This document shows, one piece after another, positions 52,734 through 63,622 of a DNA stretch of 64,000 bases. The notes below the pieces were generated by a model. That model had not been told where the DNA came from, did no database searches, and saw only the letters and a program-made list of their open reading frames with translations. Position 1 is the first letter of the stretch. Each line of letters starts with the position of its first letter. Source of the stretch: an uncultured Cytophagales bacterium (GTDB lineage: Bacteria > Bacteroidota > Bacteroidia > Cytophagales > Thermoflexibacteraceae); assembly GCA_938039675.1 (NCBI GenBank), contig CALHUI010000011.1, forward strand, positions 1 to 64,000, written 5' to 3'. The position numbers and the translations under genes are program-made.

Positions 52734-53687
52734 ATGATAAAAGTGGGCATCATAGGCGCGGCAGGCTACACAGGCGGTGAGGCCATACGCATTTTATTGC
52801 GCCATCCGAAAGCTAAAATAGTTTTTGCACAAAGCAACAGCCAAGGCGGTAAGCCTGTGAGCCATGTGCATACCGATTTGCTGGGAGAAACCGATTTGTA
52901 TTTTGCCGAAAATTGGCATACAGATATAGATGTGCTGATGCTGTGCACCGGCCATGGCGAAGCTGCTAAATTTATGCAAGCCAACCACATTCCGGATGAG
53001 GTAAAAGTAATAGACCTCAGCCACGACCATCGGCTGAATCAGTGGACATACGGACTTCCCGAACTCAACAAAGAACAGATTTCACAAACCAATCGGCTGG
53101 CCAATCCCGGGTGTTTTGCCACAGCCATTCAGCTCGCGCTGCTGCCGCTGGCTGCCGCCCAACTGATTACTGCCGAAGTGCACGTCAGTGCGACTACCGG
53201 CTCAACCGGTGCGGGGCAAAAACCTACCGACACCTCCCATTTCAGTTGGCGCAGCAATAACTTGTCGGTTTACAAAGCCTTTGAGCACCAGCATTTGGGT
53301 GAAATTTACCAAAGCCTGCGGCAACTGCAACCTTCTTTGTCAAAAGATGTTAATTTTATCCCTTATCGCGGCAACTTTACGCGCGGCATTTTGGCAACCG
53401 TTTATACGGAGTGCACCTTAGGACTGGAAGAAGCACAACAACTTTTTACAAATTATTACAGGCAAGCGCCGTTTGTAGTTTTTTCCGATAAAAATCCTGA
53501 TTTGAAGCAGGTTATCAATACGAATAAATGCTTGCTCCATTTAGAAAAACACAGGAATAAGCTACTCATAATCAGCATGATAGACAATCTTACCAAAGGA
53601 GCTTCCGGCCAAGCGGTACAAAACATGAATCTGATGTGCGGCATAGAAGAAACAACAGGACTTTTAATGAAACCAGTTGCATTTTAA
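52734..53687 (+). CDS. argC: N-acetyl-gamma-glutamyl-phosphate reductase
   Basis: 317 residues from the ATG at 52734. ArgC reduces N-acetylglutamyl phosphate to the semialdehyde in arginine synthesis. NADP-binding GIIGAAGYTGGEAIRIL at the N-terminus, active-site Cys in LANPGCFATA (about 125) and His in IPYRGNFTRGILATVY are seen. The other arg genes are not adjacent; an intergenic gap and nhaD follow. Confidence 0.94.
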   Translation: MIKVGIIGAAGYTGGEAIRILLRHPKAKIVFAQSNSQGGKPVSHVHTDLLGETDLYFAENWHTDIDVLMLCTGHGEAAKFMQANHIPDEVKVIDLSHDHRLNQWTYGLPELNKEQISQTNRLANPGCFATAIQLALLPLAAAQLITAEVHVSATTGSTGAGQKPTDTSHFSWRSNNLSVYKAFEHQHLGEIYQSLRQLQPSLSKDVNFIPYRGNFTRGILATVYTECTLGLEEAQQLFTNYYRQAPFVVFSDKNPDLKQVINTNKCLLHLEKHRNKLLIISMIDNLTKGASGQAVQNMNLMCGIEETTGLLMKPVAF

Positions 53688-53835
53688 ATGTTTCACCGAT
53701 TTTTCATTAGCAGCATATTTGGGTAAAAAAATCGAATATGCTAACTTGTGAACGCAACAAGCAGAAGGGCTGCGAAATAATGTTGCATCAGTTGTTATCA
53801 TTAATATGAAAATTAGCTAAAAACAAAGCGAAATA

Positions 53836-55134
53836 ATGGAAACCGCCCTGATTCTGACCTTTTCGATAGGTTATCTGGCAATTGCTCTTGAACATCCCTT
53901 AGACATTAATAAAGCCTCTCCCGCACTGATGATTGGCGGTCTGTGTTGGGCTATCTACGCAATTTTTGGGGAAACAGAAGCCAAAGTTGTTGAACATCAG
54001 TTGCTGGAACATTTTGGCGAAATTGCCAGTATTCTGTTCTTCTTGCTCAGCGCCATGACCATTGTAGAACTCATAGACGCGCATCAGGGCTTTTCTATTG
54101 TAACCGACCGCATCCGCACAACAAGTATTACCCAACTGCTTTGGATTATTGCTATCTTGGCTTTTTTCCTTTCTGCCGTTTTGGACAACCTGACCACTAC
54201 CATTGTGATGACTTCCATTTTGCGCAAAATGGTGAAGCAAAGGGAAGCGCGTTTGTACTTTATCAGTCTGATAGTTATTGCAGCCAATGCGGGTGGTGCA
54301 TGGTCGCCTATTGGTGATGTAACCACCACAATGCTTTGGATTGGCGGTCAGGTAACAACCGCCTCACTAATTGTACACCTCCTCATTCCCAGCTTAATCT
54401 GCATGGTTATTCCGGTGCTGATAATGATTCCCATTGTAAAGAGAATACCCATTTCGGGCTTGGTAAGCGATGAAACAGTTGCCGATGTAGGCGGACACGG
54501 TCATGCGGTCTACGAAGTTTCCAAAGGAAGAAGAAATACGATTTTCATTACAGGGCTTACCGCATTAATTATGGTGCCTGTAATCAAAACTATTACGCAC
54601 TTGCCACCGTTTATTGCCATTTTGATGAACCTTGGTGTTATGTGGCTGGTAACCGAACTGGTACACCGCGGAGAAGAGAAGCACGTAAGAGACCCTCTGA
54701 CAGTGGTAAATGTTATTCGCCGTATTGATACTCCCAGCGTATTGTTCTTTGCAGGTATTTTGCTGGCGGTGGCGTGTTTGCAGTCTACCGGTATTTTGAC
54801 CCACTTAGCGCAATATTTGGATAAAGCCATCGGGAATTTGACGATTATTTCATTTACGCTTGGCCTACTTTCGGCTATTGTGGACAACGTACCGCTGGTA
54901 GCTGCTGCTATGGGTATGTACACACTGGAAGTTCACCCTGTGGACAGCCAACTCTGGCAACTTATTGCCTACTGCGCGGGTACAGGTGGAAGCTGCCTCA
55001 TCATTGGTTCGGCTGCCGGTGTTGCCGCTATGGGCATGGAGCGCATCGAGTTTATCTGGTATGCCAAGAAAATTGCATGGATTGCTCTGCTTGGATACTT
55101 GGGTGGTATGCTGTTTTTCATTTTTATATTCTGA
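53836..55134 (+). CDS. nhaD: Na+/H+ antiporter NhaD
   Basis: 432 residues with about 11-12 hydrophobic segments. NhaD (ion-transporter superfamily) exchanges sodium for protons at the inner membrane. SAVLDNLTTTIVM and ANAGGAWSPIGDVTTTMLW are the characteristic paired re-entrant motifs, echoed in the second half by SAIVDNVPLVAAAMG and GTGGSCLIIGSAAGVAAMG. The gene stands alone, with a terminator after it. Confidence 0.93.
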   Translation: METALILTFSIGYLAIALEHPLDINKASPALMIGGLCWAIYAIFGETEAKVVEHQLLEHFGEIASILFFLLSAMTIVELIDAHQGFSIVTDRIRTTSITQLLWIIAILAFFLSAVLDNLTTTIVMTSILRKMVKQREARLYFISLIVIAANAGGAWSPIGDVTTTMLWIGGQVTTASLIVHLLIPSLICMVIPVLIMIPIVKRIPISGLVSDETVADVGGHGHAVYEVSKGRRNTIFITGLTALIMVPVIKTITHLPPFIAILMNLGVMWLVTELVHRGEEKHVRDPLTVVNVIRRIDTPSVLFFAGILLAVACLQSTGILTHLAQYLDKAIGNLTIISFTLGLLSAIVDNVPLVAAAMGMYTLEVHPVDSQLWQLIAYCAGTGGSCLIIGSAAGVAAMGMERIEFIWYAKKIAWIALLGYLGGMLFFIFIF

Positions 55135-55158
55135 TTGAACATTTGATTGGTAGATAAG

Positions 55159-55192
55159 AGTCATCTCGACTGAGTCGGGATGGCTTTTTTTA
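55159..55192 (+). terminator. terminator after nhaD
   Basis: AGTCATCTCGACT (55159-55171) and AGTCGGGATGGCT (55173-55185) pair over 13 positions with two G-U pairs, followed by TTTTTT. The glycosyltransferase starts just after it. Confidence 0.75.
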
Positions 55193-55204
55193 TAGGAGAT
55201 TTTT

Positions 55205-56197
55205 ATGGATGTAAGCATTGTGCTTGCGGTGCGCAACGAAGAGCGCTACCTGCCTTCCTGCTTGGAAGCATTGGAGGCAAGTATTCGGGCAAGCGGCCTG
55301 TGCTGCGAGCTGCTGATAGGCAATGACGGTTCCACCGACCGCACCTTAGCTATTGCCAATGCATTTGCCAGCCGCGCGTCCTTTCCTTGTAAGATAGTGG
55401 AAGTAAAAGGAACAATAGGGCTGGCACGCGGCAAAGCCAATGCAGTGGGGCAAATCATCCCTCATGCTGCTGCAGAATTGCTGCTAATTACCGATGCCGA
55501 CACCTGTGTTCCTACAACATGGGTGGCAGCTATGGCGGCGGCTTTTGCACCCGATGTCGGCTTAGTTACAGGCTTTACGCTTGTAGGTGGCAAGCCGCTG
55601 TATGCTCGTTTGCAAGCCGTTGATTGGTCGGTAGCCTTGGGAACGTCGCATTTGCTGGCTTGGCTCGGCTTTCCGCTCACCTCTTTGGGCAATAACATGG
55701 CTTACAGAAAAAGTGCTTATCTGCAAACAGGCGGCTACGAGGCATTACCGCTTTATATCACCGAAGATTTGGCACTACTGAAAGCCGTCAGGCAGAAGGG
55801 CTGGCGAACGGTACATTTGGCTCAAAGACAGATTCTGGCCGTAACAGCACCCGTAGAGACTCTGATTGAATGGGTGTTGCAGCGCAAGCGGTGGTTTGCC
55901 GGCGCACTTGCCATGCCGCTCCCTTTGCGGACGTTGATGCTGACAGACGGTTTGCTACTGTTCATTCTGGCGGCAGTTGCAGTTTTTTCCCTGCCCGCTG
56001 CCGTAGGCCTTTGGGTAGGCCGGTTTGCCATTCACGCATTGATTAGCGGCGTTTATCTGCTCAAAATGGGGCGCGGCGACCTCACACTGTTGCTACCTTG
56101 CTACGAAGTGCTAATCACTTTGCTTCATCCGCTGGTTTTTCTGCATTATCTCTTCTTTCGGCACACCAACTGGAAGGAACGCCGCCATGACCTTTGA
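55205..56197 (+). CDS. family-2 glycosyltransferase, membrane-bound
   Basis: 330 residues. GT-A signatures in order: NDGSTD (about 39), DADTC (DxD-like, about 97), GNNMAYR, TEDLAL and QRKRW (QxxRW, about 227), the set typical of processive or polyprenyl-linked GT2 enzymes. The C-terminus has two to three membrane helices (about 245-265, 268-285 and 300-318), so the enzyme sits on the inner membrane. The sugar donor and product are unknown. It stands alone; no polysaccharide cluster is visible nearby. Confidence 0.87.
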   Translation: MDVSIVLAVRNEERYLPSCLEALEASIRASGLCCELLIGNDGSTDRTLAIANAFASRASFPCKIVEVKGTIGLARGKANAVGQIIPHAAAELLLITDADTCVPTTWVAAMAAAFAPDVGLVTGFTLVGGKPLYARLQAVDWSVALGTSHLLAWLGFPLTSLGNNMAYRKSAYLQTGGYEALPLYITEDLALLKAVRQKGWRTVHLAQRQILAVTAPVETLIEWVLQRKRWFAGALAMPLPLRTLMLTDGLLLFILAAVAVFSLPAAVGLWVGRFAIHALISGVYLLKMGRGDLTLLLPCYEVLITLLHPLVFLHYLFFRHTNWKERRHDL

Positions 56198-56437
56198 ATC
56201 AGGCAAGCAAGCCACTGGAAAAATTCTGTTTCTTTGCGAAAAAATTTTTACATAAGTTATTGAAAAACAGCTTTTTAAATTTAAATCTGACAGGTTTTCG
56301 ACATTGGGGCATAAGAACGCAGGTTGGGGTCGGCAAATAAAAACTTGCGTAGATTTTTCTTTCTTAAAAGAAATTTTATCTAAATAAATTTGGCAAATAT
56401 TCACCATCTGCACACAGGGGCAGGCGACCGCCGATAA

Positions 56438-58171
<1,734 letters not shown>

Positions 58172-58215
58172 ATGCAATTGTTATCAAAATCCGGATTAAC
58201 ACCCATTTATTTATC

Positions 58216-60036
58216 ATGGATAAAAATTCAACCATCGGCATTGTCCTGATTTCGGCCATGTTGCTGATTTATCTGACCTTTTTTGGCGAAGGGCCGCAAA
58301 CTCCGCAACAATTAGCCACAACGGACAGCAAACAGGTAACTCAACCGGCTGCCAATCAGCCCGCTACGCTGAAGCCCAGTAATGCAGAAGCGGAAGCTAT
58401 GACACTTCCCGATTCGGTTTTCAATCAGAAATACGGCATTTTAGCTCCTTTAATGAAAGGCGAAGCCCAAGACGTAGTGCTGGAAAATGCCGATATGAAA
58501 GTAACATTCAGTACCAAAGGCGGCCGAGTAAAGGAGGTCTTGCTCAAAAATTACGTTACTTATCAAAAAACGCCCCTCATTCTGATTGACCAGTTCAGTA
58601 GCAGCACCTCTGCACAGGTCTCTACGGCTTTTGGCGAGGTAGATTTACACCAGTTGTATTATACTGTTGCACAAAATACCGGAAATCAGATTGTTTTTCG
58701 CGCACAGTTGGATAGCGCCCGCTATATCGAGCAACGCTACGTTTTGCCCAAAGAAGGCTTTGTGCTGAGTTGGCGCGCCAATTTGGATGCGCTAGGCAGT
58801 GCCGTTACTAACCGCAACGTGCGTTTCAATTGGACAGACCGCCTCAAGCAACAGGAAAAAGACATTGAGCAGATACGCGTTACGGCTACGGTAAACTACT
58901 ACCAAGCCCAAAGCGGCTTAGAAAAACTATCGGAAACATCTACCGACCCGCAAGAAGAACGTGCAACTGAGCCTGTGCAGTGGATATCATTGAAGCAAAA
59001 ATTCTTTAATACAGCTCTGATTACCAAGGCCTCTTTCCCTGAGGTGATTGTGCGCAGCAATCCGCCGGCACTGCCCGCCAAAGAAGTAAAACAACTTTCC
59101 ATGCAGGTAAGCATCCCGCTGGATGACCTCAAAGACGACAGCAAAGACATCCGCTTCTTCTTTGGGCCCAACGATTTCCGCATCGCCGAAAAAGTGGCCC
59201 CCGGCTTCGAAGAAAACGTACATCTGGGTTGGGCAATTTTCAGCACGGTAAACCGCTACATCATTATGCCGCTGTTTGAATTACTGGAAAAAGTATCGTC
59301 TAACTATGGCATCGTGATTTTGCTGCTGGTAATCATCGTTAAGTCGGCATTGTTTCCGCTGGTCTATCGCTCCTATCAGTCCATGGCCAAAATGCGCGTG
59401 CTGAAACCCGAATTAGACCAACTCAAAGCACAATACGGCGACGACATGCAGCGCTTCCAACAAGAGCAAATGAAACTCTACTCGCAGTTTGGCGTGAACC
59501 CATTGAGCGGCTGTATCCCCGTTTTGTTGCAGTTGCCCGTGCTTTTGGCAATGTTCAACTTCTTCCCCAATGCCATTCAATTGCGCCAAAAAACATTCCT
59601 TTGGGCAGATGACCTGTCCTCGTACGACTCTATTCTGGACTTGCCGTTCTCTATTCCGTTCTACGGCGACCACGTGAGCTTGTTTACCATCCTGATGACC
59701 CTTTCCACCATCGCCTACACGTATTACAACAATCAACTGTCGCCCAACATAGACCCAAACATGAAAATTGTTTCCTACGCGATGCCTGTGATTTTTGTAT
59801 TCGTACTCAACTCATTTTCAGCTGGTTTAACCTACTATTACTTTGTTTCCAACATCATCACAATTGTGCAGCAACTGGCCATTCGCAGCTTTGTAGATGA
59901 GTCTAAAATACGAGCGAAATTGGAAGAAAACCGCAAAAAGTTCTCTGACCCCAACCGCAAGAAATCAGGTTTTCAGCAGCGTTTGGAAGAAGCCCTGAAA
60001 GCACAGGAAGAGGCGAAAAAGAACAAGAAAAAATAG
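58216..60036 (+). CDS. yidC: membrane protein insertase YidC
   Basis: 606 residues, full length. YidC inserts and folds inner-membrane proteins with or without Sec. The first helix is NSTIGIVLISAMLLIYLTFF; a beta-supersandwich periplasmic domain (about 85-340) and the conserved core with the positively charged cytoplasmic loop (YRSYQSMAKMRVLKPE) follow, ending with further helices and a very basic tail (KKNKKK). It lies between pyrG and gldC; the spacing to gldC is 8 bp, so they are co-expressed. Confidence 0.96.
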   Translation: MDKNSTIGIVLISAMLLIYLTFFGEGPQTPQQLATTDSKQVTQPAANQPATLKPSNAEAEAMTLPDSVFNQKYGILAPLMKGEAQDVVLENADMKVTFSTKGGRVKEVLLKNYVTYQKTPLILIDQFSSSTSAQVSTAFGEVDLHQLYYTVAQNTGNQIVFRAQLDSARYIEQRYVLPKEGFVLSWRANLDALGSAVTNRNVRFNWTDRLKQQEKDIEQIRVTATVNYYQAQSGLEKLSETSTDPQEERATEPVQWISLKQKFFNTALITKASFPEVIVRSNPPALPAKEVKQLSMQVSIPLDDLKDDSKDIRFFFGPNDFRIAEKVAPGFEENVHLGWAIFSTVNRYIIMPLFELLEKVSSNYGIVILLLVIIVKSALFPLVYRSYQSMAKMRVLKPELDQLKAQYGDDMQRFQQEQMKLYSQFGVNPLSGCIPVLLQLPVLLAMFNFFPNAIQLRQKTFLWADDLSSYDSILDLPFSIPFYGDHVSLFTILMTLSTIAYTYYNNQLSPNIDPNMKIVSYAMPVIFVFVLNSFSAGLTYYYFVSNIITIVQQLAIRSFVDESKIRAKLEENRKKFSDPNRKKSGFQQRLEEALKAQEEAKKNKKK

Positions 60037-60044
60037 CCTGCCCT

Positions 60045-60383
60045 ATGAAACACGCAGAAATCCGCTTTTCCATAGAATTAGACGACCAAAACATCCCCGA
60101 CAAGATTTTCTGGTCGGCTACCGACAGCCCCAATGGCGGGCTGCAAGAAACCAAAGCCATTAATCTTTCCATTTGGGACCATCGCCGCAAAGAAACCATG
60201 CGAATAGACCTATGGGCAAAAGATATGCCCGTAGATGAAATGAAACGGTGTGTAGTAGATACCATTTTGGGCATGGCGGATATGATTCGCACCTCCACCG
60301 ACGATGAGGTGATGGCTGCACACATGGAAGAATTGGGCAGCAAACTCATCTGCCATATCAAAGAAATGCACGGCGCAAAATAG
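60045..60383 (+). CDS. gldC: gliding motility protein GldC
   Basis: 112 residues, matching GldC in length and in KAINLSIWDHRRKETMRIDLW and AKDMPVDEMK. GldC was found through gliding-defective mutants of Flavobacterium and is cytoplasmic; its exact function is not settled. It has no signal peptide. It lies 8 bp after yidC and 19 bp before the NFACT gene, which suggests translation-linked co-expression. Other gld/spr genes are not in the window. Confidence 0.92.
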   Translation: MKHAEIRFSIELDDQNIPDKIFWSATDSPNGGLQETKAINLSIWDHRRKETMRIDLWAKDMPVDEMKRCVVDTILGMADMIRTSTDDEVMAAHMEELGSKLICHIKEMHGAK

Positions 60384-60402
60384 TTTTTTGTACACTTGCC
60401 TG

Positions 60403-61953
60403 ATGCACAACAACTATTACATCCTCCGATTGCTCACAAGCCTGTTGGCCGAAAAGCTGACAGGCTTGTCGCTGCTTACCTGTTTCAGCCAATTGAAAGA
60501 CGAGCTGATATTGGGTTTTGCAGAAGAGCTTCGTCAGTTTTATATCCGCGCCAACCTCAACCCCGAAGCCTGCTACCTGAGCTTTCCCGAAGAGGTAAGT
60601 CGTGCCCGACAAAACAGCATTGAGTTGTTCCGTCCCGTATTGGGCGCACAGGTAGTGAACGTGCGACAATACCTGAACGAGCGTTGTTTTTCTGTCCACT
60701 TCAACAGCGGGAGCGCACTACTCTTCAAGATGTACGGGCAGCGCTCTAACCTCATTTTGTTTGAACCCGACGAGGAAGGCAACCTGTTTCCTGAAGAACT
60801 TTTTCATAACAAGCAGGAAAAAGACCGCCTGTTGCGATTGGAAACCTTAGACCGCCCGATTGACCAGAGCCGCGAGGCATTTTTTGCCAACGGTTTGCAG
60901 GCTACCTTCCCTACGTTTGACCGCCAAATGGTGGCACTTATTGCAGAAGCGGGCGAAAGTCGCGAGGCACAGTGGGAGGCTGTGCAGGACTTACTGGCTT
61001 ACCTGCAAGCCCCTGAGTTTTATGTGGTAGCCGAAGGCAGCCGTGTTTCTTTTTCGGTTTTCCCTTCGAGAAACAACACCTACTGCGGTACAGACCTGAT
61101 AGAAGCACTCAATGAGTATCATTATACCTTTTCGCGCCTCTATTATTTTGAGCATGAAAAAGCGGAGGCCATCCGCCAATTAGAAAAGCAAAAGCACAAA
61201 ATCGAGCGATTCATCCGACAAGCAGAGGAAAAACTCATGGAGTTAGAACTGGAAAACCGCTACGAAGAAATTGCTAATATCCTCATGGCCAATCTGCATG
61301 AGATTCCACAGCGGGCAAGTTCAGTCCAACTCTTTGATTTCTACCGCAATACTTATACAGAAATCAAGTTGAAAGAAATGCTCAATGCACAGAAAAATGC
61401 AGAAGTCTATTATCGCAAGTCCAAAAATCATAAAATTGAAATTGAGAAACAGCGCGAGGCAGTTGCCGCCAAACAGAAAGAACTGCAAAAAATCAATCGC
61501 CAAATAGAAGAAATCGGCAAACAGCAGCGACTCAAAGACCTGCGCCGCTACCTGAAAACCGAAGGGCTGGCAGGTAAAACCGCCGAAGCGCCCGAACTGC
61601 CTTTCCGCCGCATGGAAATTGACGGATTTGAGGTGTGGATTGGCAAAAATGCCCGCAGTAACGATTTGCTCACGCAGAAGTATGCCTACAAAGAAGACCT
61701 TTGGCTGCATGCCCGCGATGTAAGCGGCTCCCACGTGGTGATTAAATACAAAGCAGGCAAGCCGTTTCCGCCGCAGGTAATAGAAAAAGCGGCACAACTG
61801 GCGGCGTGGCATTCCAAACGGCGATACGAAACACTATGTCCCGTTATTTACACCCCCAAAAAATACGTGCGTAAGCCCAAAGGAATGCCTGAGGGCGCGG
61901 TTGTGGTGGATAGGGAGCAGGTTATAATGGTAGAACCTGCGGCTGAGGTATAG
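60403..61953 (+). CDS. NFACT-family ribosome quality-control protein, RqcH-like
   Basis: 516 residues from the ATG at 60403. RqcH binds obstructed 50S subunits and adds alanine tails to stalled chains. NFACT-N (1-about 200), a coiled coil (about 255-375, rich in Lys, Glu and Gln, e.g. EAIRQLEKQKHKIERFIRQA) and an NFACT-R domain (about 400-516; LWLHARDVSGSHVVIKY) are visible. Where B. subtilis RqcH has LDRIM, with Asp and Arg needed for tailing, this protein has NERCF (about 94), i.e. Glu-Arg; GQRSN replaces GRHSN. It is shorter than the Firmicute protein. The stop abuts that of the converging VWA gene. Confidence 0.88.
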   Translation: MHNNYYILRLLTSLLAEKLTGLSLLTCFSQLKDELILGFAEELRQFYIRANLNPEACYLSFPEEVSRARQNSIELFRPVLGAQVVNVRQYLNERCFSVHFNSGSALLFKMYGQRSNLILFEPDEEGNLFPEELFHNKQEKDRLLRLETLDRPIDQSREAFFANGLQATFPTFDRQMVALIAEAGESREAQWEAVQDLLAYLQAPEFYVVAEGSRVSFSVFPSRNNTYCGTDLIEALNEYHYTFSRLYYFEHEKAEAIRQLEKQKHKIERFIRQAEEKLMELELENRYEEIANILMANLHEIPQRASSVQLFDFYRNTYTEIKLKEMLNAQKNAEVYYRKSKNHKIEIEKQREAVAAKQKELQKINRQIEEIGKQQRLKDLRRYLKTEGLAGKTAEAPELPFRRMEIDGFEVWIGKNARSNDLLTQKYAYKEDLWLHARDVSGSHVVIKYKAGKPFPPQVIEKAAQLAAWHSKRRYETLCPVIYTPKKYVRKPKGMPEGAVVVDREQVIMVEPAAEV

Positions 61954-63327
61954 CTATTTCAAAATATCTACTAGCACCGATTTGCCTCCCTGTATGGTAA
62001 AGTGTCGAAAAACTGTATAAACAGCACCCTTCGCCTCATTTGCCCGAAAAACGATTTTGTAGTTGCCGGGTTGCAGGGCAATATTGGCAACTTTGCCTTC
62101 CAGCGTGTAGTTTCCTACCCACTCTTGCCCGTCGGAGTTGAGTTTATACAATGAGGCGATGCCGCTGTAATAATGGTTCAGTGTTAAAATGCCCGGCTGT
62201 TCTATGGGGACTTCGGTGGTTTGCCCCTGCCGAACGATAACATTGCGAACAAACGTTCGCGGCGTGGTGAGTACCTCCACGTCGTAGTTGCCTGCCAAAT
62301 AACGCTGCGAAGTGCCAACTTCCTGCACGTAAAGTGTTTCGCTTTTGCCTGCCTGTCGGATAATGGCTTTCAGGTTGCCGTATTCCTTCGGGGTTTGCAT
62401 TTTGAAAGTGAGCAGTCCCTGTGGTGCGCGAATGCGGATAACGTTGTGTTTGCCGCCTTCAATCTGTACGTCTTTTTTCAGGATGACGGGGATTGTGCCT
62501 ACTTCAATATCGTAGTTAATCACCGGGTCAATCACCAGTGTATCGGTGCGCCCGCGAGCATCGCGAAAGTGAATCAGGTCATAAATCGCCTTGCCCGTAA
62601 CGTTGTTGATAAAGGTCATGTTTACATCTTTCTCTATCGGTTTGTCGGCGGCATCGGTGAGCTCCACCGTAACGGTGGTGCGCCCCAGAATCTGCCGCGA
62701 AATAGCCCCCAGAATGGCGCGGAAATCCTCGGCACTGCGGGCATCATACGCCTTACCGACACAGTTAAAAGCAGCCGTGAAATCCTTTCCGACCCCCAAC
62801 CCGATAATAAAAGGCTTGAGTACAATTCCGTTTTTCTGAAGCCCCAAAGAAATGGCGCAAGGGTCGCCGCCGCAGGCTTCTATACCATCGGTAATCATGA
62901 TAATCACGTTGCGGTAGTTGCCTTCGGGCGGAAAGTCTTTAACCGCCTGTTCCAGCGAATAGGCAATTGGCGTAGTGCCTTTGGGTGCGAGCCGTGTCAG
63001 CGCTGCCTTGATTTGGGTGTGATTATTGGCTGCAAAACCGACTTCCAATTTGGAATCCGTACAGTTTTTTTGCTTGAAATCAAATTGATGCCCATAAACT
63101 CGCAGTGCCATTTCCACATTCGGATTGCGGCGCAGCGAATCCACAAAAGCCGCAATTTTATCTTTGGCAATATTGATTCTCAAGTCATTATCCCATTTAG
63201 AGAGCATACTGCCCGAAGCATCCAGCACAAGCAGCAAGCGCGTTTTTTCGGGCATCAATTGCTGCGGACGCTGGGCTTGAGCGGTAGCGGAAAGCCAACA
63301 GAAAAACAATAGGAGTTTTGTTTTCAT
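61954..63327 (-). CDS. secreted von Willebrand factor A domain protein
   Basis: 457 residues. The ATG at 63325-63327 gives a signal peptide (KTKLLLFFCWLSATAQAQ). The VWA domain (about 30-220) has a complete MIDAS: DASGSM (about 35-40), GTTPIAYSLEQ (about 135) and ITDGIEACGGD (about 155). The C-terminal half (about 225-457) is made of beta-sandwich modules (e.g. GNYDVEVLTTPRTFVRNVIV). Such proteins bind metal-dependent ligands at the surface or periplasm; the partner is unknown. The stop codons of this gene and the NFACT gene touch without a gap. Confidence 0.86.
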   Translation of the reverse strand: MKTKLLLFFCWLSATAQAQRPQQLMPEKTRLLLVLDASGSMLSKWDNDLRINIAKDKIAAFVDSLRRNPNVEMALRVYGHQFDFKQKNCTDSKLEVGFAANNHTQIKAALTRLAPKGTTPIAYSLEQAVKDFPPEGNYRNVIIMITDGIEACGGDPCAISLGLQKNGIVLKPFIIGLGVGKDFTAAFNCVGKAYDARSAEDFRAILGAISRQILGRTTVTVELTDAADKPIEKDVNMTFINNVTGKAIYDLIHFRDARGRTDTLVIDPVINYDIEVGTIPVILKKDVQIEGGKHNVIRIRAPQGLLTFKMQTPKEYGNLKAIIRQAGKSETLYVQEVGTSQRYLAGNYDVEVLTTPRTFVRNVIVRQGQTTEVPIEQPGILTLNHYYSGIASLYKLNSDGQEWVGNYTLEGKVANIALQPGNYKIVFRANEAKGAVYTVFRHFTIQGGKSVLVDILK

Positions 63328-63622
63328 CAATTACGCATCATTGTTGTTTTAGATGAGATTAAAATTTTGCATATGGCAAATTAACCATTTGCGGCGGATA
63401 ATAAAATTGCCTGTATTCGAGTTTTCCCGTAGCTATGTGCAACAAGGCATAAATTACGGGGTATATACCTCCATAGCGAAGGATTTACAAACCCTTCACA
63501 ATGGAGGCGTGTGCAACATTCTACAAAACCCGCAAGCACCGGCCTTAAAAATTTCTCACCGCTTAGCCGCGTTTTTTAATCTATTTACTATATTGGTAGT
63601 TGCATTAAAAATTACATAAACA
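63328..63622. other. upstream region of gltB with a nested palindrome
   Basis: 295 bp between the divergent starts of the VWA gene and gltB. A stem CCTCCAT (63468-63474) / ATGGAGG (63501-63507) encloses GAAGG (63478-63482) / CCTTC (63493-63497), and GTGCAAC occurs on both sides (63437-63443 and 63511-63517). An 88-codon open frame here has no protein-like features. The hairpin may be an intergenic repeat or a leader structure of gltB. Confidence 0.45.

Noticed and set aside
62221-63312. 363-codon plus-strand open frame opposite the VWA gene
   Set aside because: It is fully antisense to a gene with signal peptide and MIDAS motif; a shadow of its codon bias.
63353-63619. 88-codon open frame in the gltB upstream region
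   Set aside because: It covers the nested palindrome, has no domain-like pattern and lies between divergent genes; treated as chance.
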